Of a stretch of DNA of 64,000 nucleotides, positions 34,882 to 43,683 are shown one piece after another. A program made the translations under genes and the position numbers. Source of the stretch: Pseudarthrobacter sp. PS3-L1 (GTDB taxonomy: Bacteria > Actinomycetota > Actinomycetes > Actinomycetales > Micrococcaceae); NCBI RefSeq assembly GCF_030063285.1, contig NZ_JASISU010000001.1:310001-374000 (forward strand), in the 5' to 3' direction. The notes beneath the pieces were generated by a model, which had not been told where the DNA came from, searched no databases, and was given only the letters and a program-made list of their open reading frames with translations. Positions within the stretch are counted from its first letter, which is position 1. Every line of letters starts with the position of its first letter.

Positions 34882-36056
34882 TGAACGCGCCAGGTGCCCC
34901 GGCCGCGCGTACCCCTGCGGGCGTTCCGCTGATTAAGGGGGTGAGCACCACTGTGCTGACAGCCAGGCTGCGGCGAAGCTGGGGCGCTGAAGCGCCAGAA
35001 AACCACGTGGTCACAACCCGCATCGACACTGATGACGGCGGAACGGGATACGGGTTTTCCTGGACGCCAACCATAGGTCCCTACGCTGTGCAGGCCCTGC
35101 TGGAACACGACATTGCACCGTTCCTGAAAGGCTTACCGGCCCATCCGGAGGTCGTCTGGGACGCGCTGTGGAAAAGGCTGCACGAGGCCGGCGGCGGCGG
35201 GCTGACAACAATTGCGATGGCAGGCATTGACCTTGCGCTGTGGGACGCCCAGGCACGCCGCGCAGGACTCACGGTTTCGGGGCTCCTGGGGCAACGCAGA
35301 GACTCGGCTGAGGTATATGGTTCTGGCGTCAATCTGCACTACACACTGGATGAACTTGTTGCCCAGGTAAGGCGATGGATCGCGGCAGGGCACACTGCCG
35401 TCAAGATCAAGGTGGGCAAACCGGACATCCGCGAGGACACCGAAAGGGTGGCTGCGGTCAGGGAAGTGCTGGGTCCGCACCGAAAACTGATGATTGATGC
35501 CAACCAGCGCTGGGATCTGCCAACAACGTTCAAAGCCCTTGAGGCGCTGGGAGGGTTTGGCCTGGAATGGCTGGAAGAGCCCATCATTGCAGATGACCTG
35601 TGGGCTTACCGGCGGCTGCGAAAACACTCACCGGTTCCCATTGCCCTGGGTGAAAACCTGCATACTATCTACCGGTTTCGAGATTTCATTGAAGCTGGGG
35701 CTGTAGATATCATCCAGCCCAACATTGTCCGGGTAGGTGGCATTACGCCTTTCCGGCGGATTGTAGAGCTGGCCCGGACCAACAGCATCAGGGTCATGCC
35801 ACACCTCCTGCCGGAACTGTCGGGGCAACTCGCCCTGACGCTGGCCGAAGACACACTGGTGGAGGACGTCGAAGATGCTTCCTTTGACCAGCTTGGCCTC
35901 CTGGCTGGCCCGGCCCCGGTAGAGATTGTGGACAGCAGGGTCCACCTGACTGGCCAGCCGGGACTTGGTTTCCGCTTTCGCGAACCCGCGGTTGCCGAGC
36001 CGGCCGAAAATCCCAGTGTCCCAACCGCAGCGCTCCAGAACAGGAACCACCCGTGA
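34881..36056 (+). CDS. Mandelate racemase/muconate lactonizing-type sugar-acid dehydratase (enolase superfamily)
   Basis: A 391-residue enolase-superfamily enzyme, probably an aldarate dehydratase. Catalytic KxK is Lys175-Ile-Lys177 (AVKIKVG). Metal ligands are Asp206 (MIDANQRW), Glu232 (WLEEP) and Glu258 (ALGENL). A His at about 308 (VMPHLL) with Asp276 gives the MR-type His-Asp pair. This set fits galactarate, glucarate, talarate or fuconate dehydratases. Its place directly after kdgD supports an aldarate substrate that yields 5-keto-4-deoxyglucarate. The exact sugar acid is undetermined. Confidence 0.87.
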   Translation: MNAPGAPAARTPAGVPLIKGVSTTVLTARLRRSWGAEAPENHVVTTRIDTDDGGTGYGFSWTPTIGPYAVQALLEHDIAPFLKGLPAHPEVVWDALWKRLHEAGGGGLTTIAMAGIDLALWDAQARRAGLTVSGLLGQRRDSAEVYGSGVNLHYTLDELVAQVRRWIAAGHTAVKIKVGKPDIREDTERVAAVREVLGPHRKLMIDANQRWDLPTTFKALEALGGFGLEWLEEPIIADDLWAYRRLRKHSPVPIALGENLHTIYRFRDFIEAGAVDIIQPNIVRVGGITPFRRIVELARTNSIRVMPHLLPELSGQLALTLAEDTLVEDVEDASFDQLGLLAGPAPVEIVDSRVHLTGQPGLGFRFREPAVAEPAENPSVPTAALQNRNHP

Positions 36057-37504
36057 CACATGAAACGCTTTCCCTTTCCGACCTGACTGCAGCAGCTACT
36101 GCTGCAGCGCGCATTGCCGCTGCCGCAAGCGACGTTGAACGCGCCACCTGGCTCAGGGCCGTCGCCGATGCACTCGACGCGCACTCTGCTGAACTCGTGG
36201 AAATTGCCGATTCGGAATCCCACCTGGGCGCCACCCGGCTGACGGGCGAAGTGGCCCGCACCACGGGGCAACTCCGGCTCTTTGCCGACGTGATTACCGA
36301 AGGGTCCTACCTTGAGGCGATTGTGGACCATGCCAACCCCAACTCCACGCCGCCCAGTCCAGACCTGCGGAGGATGCTTGTTCCGGTGGGCCCGGTTGGC
36401 GTTTTCTCGGCATCGAATTTTCCCTTCGCCTTTTCGGTGGCGGGCGGGGACACTGCCTCGGCACTGGCCGTGGGCTGCCCCGTGATTGTGAAGGCCCATA
36501 GCGGTCATATCAAGCTTTCTGAACGCACCGCCGAGGTGGTCAGTGCAGCCCTGCGTACAGCTGGCGCACCAGACGGGATATTCGCGGTGGTCAGTGGCCG
36601 TGAAGCAGGCGTAGCGCTGGTTCAGGACCCAGCCATTAAAGCCGTGGGTTTTACCGGTTCGGTGCCTGGTGGCCGGGCGCTCTTTGATCTGGCCGTTGGC
36701 CGCCCGGAACCCATTCCTTTTTACGGGGAACTAGGCAGCCTGAACCCCGTTGTGGTGACGGCCGCTGCACTTGCAGACCGTGCTGAGGCACTGGCTGCCG
36801 GCCTCGCGGCGTCCTTTACCCTCGGAGTGGGCCAGTTCTGCACGAAGCCGGGCGTTGTCTTCATCCCGGCCGGGACTAACTTTGCTACGTTGCTGGCCGA
36901 AGCCACAGCAGAAAAGACCGGCGGAGCCATGCTGACCGAGCGGATCGCAGAAGCGTACCCGGACGGTCTGCGGGCAGTTGCAGCACTGCCCGCCGTCGAC
37001 GTTGTCAGCGGCTCCGTAGACCAGGACGCCGCTGCCCATGGCGCCGCGCCGGTGGTCTTCTCCACCACAGCTGCCAACGTCATGGACCGGCCGGAGGAGC
37101 TCCTGGAGGAGTGTTTTGGCCCGACCACGCTGCTGATCGAATACACCACCGGGGCGGAACTCATGGCGGCCCTTGCCAAGGTCCCGGGAAGTCTCACCGC
37201 GACCGTCCACGCGCAGCCCGAGGAGGATATCTCGGGCCTGGTGGAGCAGCTTTCACATCTTGCCGGCCGGGTACTCTTCAACGGCTGGCCCACCGGAGTG
37301 GCGGTTAACTGGGCACAGCAGCATGGTGGTCCATATCCGGCAACAACTTCGCTGTTTACCTCGGTGGGCGCCACGGCGGTCCGCCGCTTCCAGCGTCCGG
37401 TTGCTTACCAGGATGCTCCGGAATCGGCACTGCACCCGGCCCTGCGAGAGGCCAACCCGCTGGGCATCCCGCGTCGCGTGGACGGTGAACTCCGCCTTCC
37501 CTAG
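36053..37504 (+). CDS. 2-oxoglutarate semialdehyde dehydrogenase-like aldehyde dehydrogenase
   Basis: NAD(P)-dependent aldehyde dehydrogenase of 483 aa that would oxidise 2-oxoglutarate semialdehyde to 2-oxoglutarate. Cofactor and catalytic motifs: PVGVFSASNFPFAFSVAGGDTASALAVGCPVIVKAHSGH, GFTGSVPGGRALFDLA, catalytic Glu226 (FYGELGSLNP) and Cys263 (GQFCTKPG). The SNFPFA and KAHSGH pattern is typical of the KGSADH group. GTG start overlaps the MR/MLE stop (GTGA). It closes the operon and completes a route from uronate to the TCA cycle. It is convergent with the M24-like gene 48 bases away. Confidence 0.88.
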   Translation: MTHETLSLSDLTAAATAAARIAAAASDVERATWLRAVADALDAHSAELVEIADSESHLGATRLTGEVARTTGQLRLFADVITEGSYLEAIVDHANPNSTPPSPDLRRMLVPVGPVGVFSASNFPFAFSVAGGDTASALAVGCPVIVKAHSGHIKLSERTAEVVSAALRTAGAPDGIFAVVSGREAGVALVQDPAIKAVGFTGSVPGGRALFDLAVGRPEPIPFYGELGSLNPVVVTAAALADRAEALAAGLAASFTLGVGQFCTKPGVVFIPAGTNFATLLAEATAEKTGGAMLTERIAEAYPDGLRAVAALPAVDVVSGSVDQDAAAHGAAPVVFSTTAANVMDRPEELLEECFGPTTLLIEYTTGAELMAALAKVPGSLTATVHAQPEEDISGLVEQLSHLAGRVLFNGWPTGVAVNWAQQHGGPYPATTSLFTSVGATAVRRFQRPVAYQDAPESALHPALREANPLGIPRRVDGELRLP

Positions 37505-37551
37505 GGGTCCCGCTGGCTCACCGGCCCCGGCGGCTGGCCAACACCGCTGTC

Positions 37552-38706
37552 CTAGGGCTGCAGGGTGTCGGGCCTTGCCAGTCCATTGACCATTGTGGTT
37601 GGCCAGCGTGGATCCACCGTAAGGATCGCCAGTCCGGAGTCTCTGAGCTGGAGGGTATCTTCAATCTTGACCCCCGGTCCCGAGGGATTCCACGTGAAAG
37701 GCTGATTGAGGACTATCGGGTCATCGAGACCCGGTACAACGCGGGGGTCGCGGCCCGCGTACCCTGCCGGCCCGCCCTGATGATGTTTCTCCCACTGGTC
37801 GGCTCCGAAACCGTGCCTTCTGTAGGACGCCTTGATCTCGGTGAACACGGCGGAGAGCTGGGCCCCAGGTGTGGTGGCATCGAAGATGTCCGCTTCTACC
37901 GCCGCAATCCTGGTTTCCGCATCACGCTCGCCAGGGATGCCGGCGTCGAACCTTACCCATCGGGTGATATTGGCGATCAGCCCGTCCCGACGCGCGCAGA
38001 CAACAGCCATGGCCCTGCGTCCCAGGGGCGCGTGGGTGGCCAGCGGGTGCCTGAAGGAAGCACGGGAGGCGCCATTGCAGAGCAGGACCAACGGCTCCGC
38101 TCCGAGCGCCACAACGCGGGACGCGAGCTGGGAGACCACTGCATATTCGGAGTTATCCGGCCGGGTAGCCGAGAGTACGTCCGTCAGGACGACCGCCAGA
38201 TCAACACCTAGCTGGCCATAACGCGCGCTCTCCGCCGGAAGAAGGCCCTGGCGGGCGGTACGGAGTTCGCTGGCGGCTGCAGCCTCTTCCACAAGCGACG
38301 GTCCAGCAAAATCCATGGCGGCCTGCTGCAGGTTGCCGTACCAGGGAACCTCATGAAGCTCCACGCCAGCCGGCAGTTCTTCCGCCGCAATCCGACCGGC
38401 CTCGTTGGCAAAGGTAAACAGGTGATCGCCACTGTGGGTCACCACTCCTGCTGCAATGGGATCTCCCGCAAGGCTGACGTGAACGCGACTGCCATCCAGG
38501 TACCAGGTCAGGGACGTCTGGGTGGAAAGCAGCAGGGCCGAGGCGCCGTGTGCGTCCAGGATCGCCAGGACCCGCGCGCGCTTTATTGCCCGATCCGCTG
38601 CATTCGCAGGGGCAGTCCTGGCTGCTGCGCTCCGCTCCGGAGCATTCCGCCCGGTCACGCTGGCAAGGTCCAGTGCTCTTCGCGTGGCAGCGATGGCCTG
38701 TGTCAT
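37552..38706 (-). CDS. M24-family peptidase-like protein with degenerate metal site
   Basis: A 384-residue protein with the creatinase/prolidase (pita-bread) fold pattern: an N-terminal creatinase-like domain (RARVLAILDAHGASALLLS) and a C-terminal domain ending GVKIEDTLQLRDSGLAILT. Of the five metal ligands in active M24 enzymes, only the His (KHHQGGPAGY) and the last Glu (KIEDT) are evident. The second Asp appears as Asn (IANITRW), the first Glu region reads FTWNP, and the first Asp is not found. It may be a non-peptidase. The start overlaps the stop of the Gfo/Idh-DUF6807 gene (ATGA). It is the last gene of the importer 1 leftward operon. Confidence 0.8.
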   Translation of the reverse strand: MTQAIAATRRALDLASVTGRNAPERSAAARTAPANAADRAIKRARVLAILDAHGASALLLSTQTSLTWYLDGSRVHVSLAGDPIAAGVVTHSGDHLFTFANEAGRIAAEELPAGVELHEVPWYGNLQQAAMDFAGPSLVEEAAAASELRTARQGLLPAESARYGQLGVDLAVVLTDVLSATRPDNSEYAVVSQLASRVVALGAEPLVLLCNGASRASFRHPLATHAPLGRRAMAVVCARRDGLIANITRWVRFDAGIPGERDAETRIAAVEADIFDATTPGAQLSAVFTEIKASYRRHGFGADQWEKHHQGGPAGYAGRDPRVVPGLDDPIVLNQPFTWNPSGPGVKIEDTLQLRDSGLAILTVDPRWPTTMVNGLARPDTLQP

Positions 38707-40790
38707 CGCGTTTCCTTCCGGTCAGAGAGCACCTGCTGGATCTCGGCGGTGCCCAGAATTCCGTCAGCTATCACCACTGAGACACTGCGGTGGACAGGGG
38801 CTTCACTGCTGGTGATGACTGGGCGCTCCCAGGCGAGCGACTGACCCACACCCGGGTATCCACTGACGCGGACAAACCAGGGATCGGTGGATTCTTCCGC
38901 TGCCACGTAGACAAGGGTTGCGGAACCTTCGGAAAAGGTTCCGCTCCATGCCAGCCAAGGAGCTGTGCTGCCGTGGACGTTTTCCTCACCCGACGCGGAT
39001 TCTGTCCAGACAGTGGCGTCCGGATTCTCGGGAAGCCGCCAGAAGAATCCGCCATAACCACCCTCATGGCGACCATGTGTGCCGGGGCTGCCGAGATGCA
39101 CAGCGTTTTCCGTTGCTGGGCTCAGCGTGAAATCGAGTGTCAGTTGCCAGGCGCTCGGCGAGACAGCACGCCATGACCAGAGTCGATCCTCGTGCAGAAC
39201 GTCGGCGCCGTCCGGGCCCGACCACGCCAGCGTCTCGCGGAGGGTTGCTCCGTCCTCGTGGATGCTGGTCCGGCGAATACTGCCGTGATCGGGGCGCCAC
39301 ACATAGGCGCCGGCGTCGCGGGTGTAGGTGCGCCCACCCCAGAAGTTGATACCGTCCACATCCTGCAGTGCCACACCAACGCCGAGGTGCCATACATGAT
39401 CGGCTGGCTGGTGATCGGTAACCACCGTGCCAGCCAGCGTGCGGACCGGGTGCAGGTACGGTCGGGGCGAGGACGTGTGGCGTACGTGCGAACCGTCCAG
39501 ATACTCAGCTACGCGCAGCTGCTTGGTTTCCGGAGGGGCTGTGCTGATGGCGGAAACTCCACGGGGGACGGCAGGTAGTTCCAGGACATGCGTTGGACGC
39601 AGTGGGCGTGCCCACGGTGCACCGAGCTCCGAGAAGGTCGCAAGGGACAAAGCTGACCGCTTGATGAGGTCACTGATTCCGTGTACCACCGGGTGGGCAA
39701 GATCTCCGTCCCCCTCCCACGTCACATACTGGGAACCTATTTCCTGAGGATCGGGCGCGGTCCTGATGGACTCCAGAACCGCGGTGAAGGCTCCGGCATG
39801 CTCCAGGGAGCTCAACAGCTCCGTGCTGTTGGCACGCGCGGAAAGCAGGTTTTCCAGAAGATCAAACCTGCCGAAGACCTGACGGCGCTCGCCGTCCTGG
39901 GCAGTGATGACAAGTTCGTCCTGCGTGTAGTAGAAAGTCACCTGGCCCTCGGTTCCATGGACCGTAACTGACGGATTCTCCTGTTCAGGGGCGCAGAGCG
40001 TCAAGGCGCAGACAAGGGTCCGTCCCGCAGCCGTCCGGATGCGCAGGACAGATGTGTCATCACTCTGCGTCGCGTGGGCCCGGTACAGGTCTGTTTCCAC
40101 CGAGACAACATCCGCCAGAGTATGGGCGCCAGCAATGTGCAGGGCAGTGGCTACTGCATGGGCCAGGGCATTGGTGCAAACACCATCAACCACATCGACG
40201 CCGTTGATACTGCGCTTGCCAGCCCATCGGGAACGGCCAAAGTACCCTTTGGTCCGCAGCCACTGACCCGTAGCGGTAACGCCCAGCACAGTACCCAGGC
40301 TGCCTGAATCCATCAGGTTCTTGATCGCGGGCAAGGCCTGCGAACCGAGACTCTGGAAGCCCACCTGAACGAGCCGCCCAGCAGCCTCTGCGGCGGCCAG
40401 GACTTCCTGGAACTGCGCAAGCGAAGCGACGGGTGGCTTTTCCACGTAGACATCGGCGCCGGCAGCAAGGGCCGCCAAGGACAGGGCCGCGTGCGTCTGG
40501 ATTGGGGTGGCAAGGATAACCACATCAGGCGCAAGGCCCGCAGCAAGCAGTTCAGCCAGCGAGGCGAAAACGGATGCTGAGCCGGGCAGGGCGCCTGGAG
40601 CAGGCGGATGGGGGTCAGCCACTGCCACAAGCTCGACGGCGCCGCCCTTCTGCAGCCGTGCCAGGTTCGCCAGGTGCCGTTCGCCGTAGCCATGGACACC
40701 CACCAGGGCAACCCGTGGGACACGGGCGTGGACCTGCTGGGGTGCGTCCATGGCTGCCGGTAGTCCCGTAGCTCCAGATGTGTGGGTCAT
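38703..40790 (-). CDS. Gfo/Idh/MocA oxidoreductase fused to a DUF6807 (PmoA-like) domain
   Basis: A 695-residue two-domain protein. Residues 25-375 are a Gfo/Idh/MocA dehydrogenase: RVALVGVHGYGERHLANLARL, DVYVEKPPVASLAQF, and WAGKRSINGVDVVDG. Residues about 405-690 match the DUF6807/PmoA type: YLHPVRTLAGTVVTD, HVWHLGVGVALQDVDGINFWGG, and GYGGFFWRLPE. The dehydrogenase half is strikingly similar to the stand-alone gene at 54741-55940. ATG 40790 (MTHTSGATG) has AAGGA seven bases upstream; the frame is open to 40841. The fusion implies that dehydrogenase and DUF6807 domains act on the same substrate, probably a sugar derivative. Confidence 0.86.
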   Translation of the reverse strand: MTHTSGATGLPAAMDAPQQVHARVPRVALVGVHGYGERHLANLARLQKGGAVELVAVADPHPPAPGALPGSASVFASLAELLAAGLAPDVVILATPIQTHAALSLAALAAGADVYVEKPPVASLAQFQEVLAAAEAAGRLVQVGFQSLGSQALPAIKNLMDSGSLGTVLGVTATGQWLRTKGYFGRSRWAGKRSINGVDVVDGVCTNALAHAVATALHIAGAHTLADVVSVETDLYRAHATQSDDTSVLRIRTAAGRTLVCALTLCAPEQENPSVTVHGTEGQVTFYYTQDELVITAQDGERRQVFGRFDLLENLLSARANSTELLSSLEHAGAFTAVLESIRTAPDPQEIGSQYVTWEGDGDLAHPVVHGISDLIKRSALSLATFSELGAPWARPLRPTHVLELPAVPRGVSAISTAPPETKQLRVAEYLDGSHVRHTSSPRPYLHPVRTLAGTVVTDHQPADHVWHLGVGVALQDVDGINFWGGRTYTRDAGAYVWRPDHGSIRRTSIHEDGATLRETLAWSGPDGADVLHEDRLWSWRAVSPSAWQLTLDFTLSPATENAVHLGSPGTHGRHEGGYGGFFWRLPENPDATVWTESASGEENVHGSTAPWLAWSGTFSEGSATLVYVAAEESTDPWFVRVSGYPGVGQSLAWERPVITSSEAPVHRSVSVVIADGILGTAEIQQVLSDRKETR

Positions 40791-40843
40791 GTGCTGTTCC
40801 TTCGTTGCTGGGGTTTTGTCCTGTCGTGGCGCCGCAGTCATCG

Positions 40844-42043
40844 CTATGGTGGCCCGCCAGGGGCCCTGGCGCCCAGCGCAGTGGCCAAAAATCCATAGGC
40901 TTCGTCCTGCATGCCCGCAGTAAAAACGTGCCCTTCGTTCCAGAAGCTTCCCCTGTAGGGGCTGTCTGCGCGTGGGCCGTCTGGGCTATCAGTGCCAGTG
41001 GAACCAGGATTCGGGTTTTTCTGATGCAGGGTTGTGAGCAGCTCATGGGCGTCCCGCATGCCTTGCTCGGGAAATAGCGGGTCCAGCATGCCGTACTGCA
41101 CAAGGAACGACGTGGCCGTGGACCTGTGGGTCAGCGCCGGCCAGTCATCCAGGTCCCAGAGCCCGGGCGTCTGCAGAAGCCATGAATGAGCATCCAGGTA
41201 GGCGGGAACCAGTGCGTCAAAAGTTGTCATCATGCAGGTCACGACGTAGCTGCGGATCCGTGGACTCAGAGCAGCCAGTGCCAGTGACCGGCCGCCACCG
41301 CCAGAGAACCCCAGGCAGCCAAGCCTGGATGCATCAACACCCGGCTGCGCCGCCAGGATGTCCAGTGCCGCAAGGTCGTCGTGCGCAACCATGCCGGCAA
41401 GGCTGGTCCCCAGAAGTCCCGCTGCCTTGGCCAGGGTATCTTCGTGGATCGCGGCGGCGGCGTTGTACCGCTCACCATCGGTGGGTTCGATGCCTGACTC
41501 CCGCCATTGGGCTTCCTGTGCGGCCATGGCCGCCGCGGTCCGCCACGGAGGGTTCTGCAGGTCAAACCTGCGGCTTCCCCACGAGAATGTGTCGTGGGCC
41601 AGCACCACAAATCCGCGGAGGGCGAGTTCGCGCACCATTGAACGCCCTGCGTAGTGGCCAGCCTGCGCAGCGGCAGCCAACGCATCCGAATCGTGGGCAC
41701 CTGCAACCAGGCGGTTGGCGCCGCCAAACTTGTTTCCGCCGTGGCAGTGCAGTGCCAGGATGCCGGGAAGTTCGGCAGTACTTCCCGCTGGTCGAGCAAG
41801 CCAGCCCCGGGTGCGGGGTCCAAAACCCAACTGCCAGCTGACGGCGGCGGTGGTCACGCCGTCGTGCGTTGTTGTTTCGTCCACCCGGAGTTCCGGCAAC
41901 CCGGCTCGACCAGGGATCCCCAGTGTGCTGGCCAGGTCCTGGGTGGCAGGGCAGGATGTCTGATGGCGTGATGCGGAGCGGACGTAGGCGGGCCAGTCTC
42001 CATAACCGGAGATGGCGCTTGGCCGTTCCAAGGGACGTGGCAC
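40844..42043 (-). CDS. Alpha/beta hydrolase, acetyl-esterase/dienelactone-hydrolase-like
   Basis: A 399-residue cytoplasmic alpha/beta hydrolase. It shows ILALHCHGGNKFGG (oxyanion-hole region), GFVVLAHDTFSWGSRRF, the nucleophile elbow LGFSGGGGRSLALAA (Ser in GFSGGG), and late catalytic candidates QYGMLDPLFPEQG and WNEGHVFTAGMQ (His). There is no signal peptide. Within a sugar operon it may remove acetyl or other ester groups from imported oligosaccharides; RG-I is naturally acetylated, but this link is inferred. GTG start. It lies between the binding protein and the Gfo/Idh fusion on the same strand. Confidence 0.8.
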   Translation of the reverse strand: MPRPLERPSAISGYGDWPAYVRSASRHQTSCPATQDLASTLGIPGRAGLPELRVDETTTHDGVTTAAVSWQLGFGPRTRGWLARPAGSTAELPGILALHCHGGNKFGGANRLVAGAHDSDALAAAAQAGHYAGRSMVRELALRGFVVLAHDTFSWGSRRFDLQNPPWRTAAAMAAQEAQWRESGIEPTDGERYNAAAAIHEDTLAKAAGLLGTSLAGMVAHDDLAALDILAAQPGVDASRLGCLGFSGGGGRSLALAALSPRIRSYVVTCMMTTFDALVPAYLDAHSWLLQTPGLWDLDDWPALTHRSTATSFLVQYGMLDPLFPEQGMRDAHELLTTLHQKNPNPGSTGTDSPDGPRADSPYRGSFWNEGHVFTAGMQDEAYGFLATALGARAPGGPP

Positions 42044-42153
42044 GTGGCTGACCTGTCGTGGCAGTGCGGATGATCATTGCTGGCGGGCGAAACTAACTGT
42101 ACTGATTCCGGGCCCGCACTGATGGATGGCGCTGGCAGGCCCGGAAACACTAC

Positions 42154-43449
42154 CTACTCCAGGCTTTGGTTGACCTCATCAACAAATGCCTTTGCGGCGT
42201 CATTGACTGTTGCGTTGCCAAAGAGGACATCCGTGGTGGCGCGGTTAAGGACGTCCAGGGTTACCGATGACCCGGCGGGGAATGGCAGGGGAGGGGTGAT
42301 CTCCATGGCTGCAAGCCGATCGAGGTAGGCTGCTTCCTTCTGCTGCGACTCATTCAGGCTTGGAATGATGGCTGCTTTGAGATCCGTGTTGGCTGGCATG
42401 CCACGATCACTCTTGATCTTCTCTGCTGCATCAACATTGTTCACCAGGTAGTTGATGAACTTCGCAGCTTCTTCCGGATTCTTCGACTTGGCGGAAATGG
42501 CGTACTCCATGGAGGAGCGCAGCCACGCACCTGGAGTTTTGCCCTCGGAGGGCAATTTCATCATCTGCAATGGCGAGCCGGAGTAGGAATTCATCTGGTT
42601 GCTCCAGGAAATCTTCATGCCCTGCTTTCCCTGCCCAATGAGCGTCAGTTCCGGCTGGGCCGAGTTGTCTTCGACGTACTGGGACGCCGGCGGGTTGGCA
42701 CCGGAATCCATCATGTCCTTCTGCTGCTGCAGGAGTTCAGCCACTGTCTCCTGGCTGACCCCCAGCTTCGTGCCGTCATCGTTATACAGGGATTCTCCAT
42801 GCTGGCGGGCCCATGCTGCTAGGAACGAATCGTTCGAGGACGCCGTGGCGCCATAGGTGCCGGCTGGCGAATTCTTGGTGATCTGTTCGGCGATGTCAGC
42901 GTAGTCATCCCAAGTCCAGGTCTCGTCATCTGGCAGTGCAACGCCTGCCGCTTCGAAGACCTGGGGATCCACCACCATGGACATGGCGTTCAGGCCGGCG
43001 GTAACCGTGTACTGGGTGCCATCAATGGTGCCGAGGTCCGGAGTTCCGGCTGCAAACATGGAGGTATCCAGTTGATCCTTGACCTTATCCAGATCCAGCA
43101 GGACGCCCCGGGTAGCGTATTCGCTCGGGTATGAGCCGCTCATGGTGATGACGTCCGGGCTGGTGCCGCCAGCGATCTGGGTAGCCATCTTGTCCCAGTA
43201 TGAGCTGAATTCGGTACTCTCCCCGGTGACCTTGATGGTGGGGTTGGCTGCCTCAAAATCGGCGATGACCTCCCGGGTGGTCTGGGCGCGTGAATCATTT
43301 CCCCACCAGGCAAAGCGAAGAACCACGGGATCCTCTTCGGTGCCCGCCGGTCCGGCATTCGAGCTGCCGCTACAGCCAGTGAGCACAACTGACAGAGCAG
43401 CTGCCCCAGCAGCTGCGCCCATCATGGATTTTTTCAGACTGAACCGCAT
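42154..43449 (-). CDS. ABC sugar-binding lipoprotein, importer 1
   Basis: Family 1 extracellular solute-binding protein of 431 aa. The signal is MRFSLKKSMMGAAAGAAALSVVLTGC; the lipobox is VLTGC with acceptor Cys at about residue 26. The mature protein starts near VVLRFAWWGNDSRAQTTREVI, typical of the oligosaccharide-binding family. ATG 43449 has GAGGGG eight bases upstream; ATG 43464 in frame lacks a site. It is transcribed leftward from a strong promoter with two type A operators. Its permeases are encoded divergently (43770 and 44707). It is related to the proteins at 48017 and 53384. Confidence 0.92.
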   Translation of the reverse strand: MRFSLKKSMMGAAAGAAALSVVLTGCSGSSNAGPAGTEEDPVVLRFAWWGNDSRAQTTREVIADFEAANPTIKVTGESTEFSSYWDKMATQIAGGTSPDVITMSGSYPSEYATRGVLLDLDKVKDQLDTSMFAAGTPDLGTIDGTQYTVTAGLNAMSMVVDPQVFEAAGVALPDDETWTWDDYADIAEQITKNSPAGTYGATASSNDSFLAAWARQHGESLYNDDGTKLGVSQETVAELLQQQKDMMDSGANPPASQYVEDNSAQPELTLIGQGKQGMKISWSNQMNSYSGSPLQMMKLPSEGKTPGAWLRSSMEYAISAKSKNPEEAAKFINYLVNNVDAAEKIKSDRGMPANTDLKAAIIPSLNESQQKEAAYLDRLAAMEITPPLPFPAGSSVTLDVLNRATTDVLFGNATVNDAAKAFVDEVNQSLE

Positions 43450-43495
43450 TGTCCTGCCCCTCATGGATTGTGTGTGTGGGAGTGACCCACCCTAC

Positions 43496-43509
43496 AGAAA
43501 GCGCTTTCT
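43496..43509. promoter_or_regulatory. Type A LacI operator (b), perfect palindrome
   Basis: AGAAAGCGCTTTCT, a perfect 14-base palindrome flanked by C, lying directly after the -10 element of the leftward promoter and 47 bases before the binding-protein start. Confidence 0.75.
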
Positions 43510-43512
43510 CAA

Positions 43513-43542
43513 AAATTAGCAAATGAGCTATACATGAGTCAA
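43513..43542 (-). promoter_or_regulatory. Promoter of the importer 1 leftward operon
   Basis: On the minus strand, TTGACT (43542-43537) and TAATTT (43518-43513) are separated by 18 bases. The -10 element abuts operator (b). The same plan (TTGAC., 18 bases, T-rich -10, operator immediately downstream) is seen before 53384 and 57269. Confidence 0.6.
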
Positions 43543-43555
43543 GAAAACGTTTACT
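43542..43555. promoter_or_regulatory. Type A LacI operator-like site (b2)
   Basis: AGAAAACGTTTACT, 13 of 14 identical to the complement of the operator at 53334-53349. It overlaps the -35 end of the leftward promoter, with its centre 46 bases from that of operator (b), and could also control the divergent permease genes. Confidence 0.5.
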
Positions 43556-43683
43556 TTGATATCGAGACGCATTTCATCTGCCAGCAACGAAGCGGCCAGT
43601 TCCGCCCCGCGAGCAGACTTCCCAACGACAGTCACTTCTGTGATTCCCGCAACGTGGAGGCCACGATGACCAAAGGAGACCAC

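Noticed and set aside
36060..36072. TGAAACGCTTTCC resembling a mixed type A/B LacI operator
   Set aside because: It lies inside the first codons of the aldehyde dehydrogenase gene, is not palindromic, and is in the middle of a coupled operon.
43534..43683. Upstream part of the open frame containing the 29-codon ORF
   Set aside because: It crosses the operator and promoter elements and lacks a ribosome site; only the part from ATG 43684 is supported.
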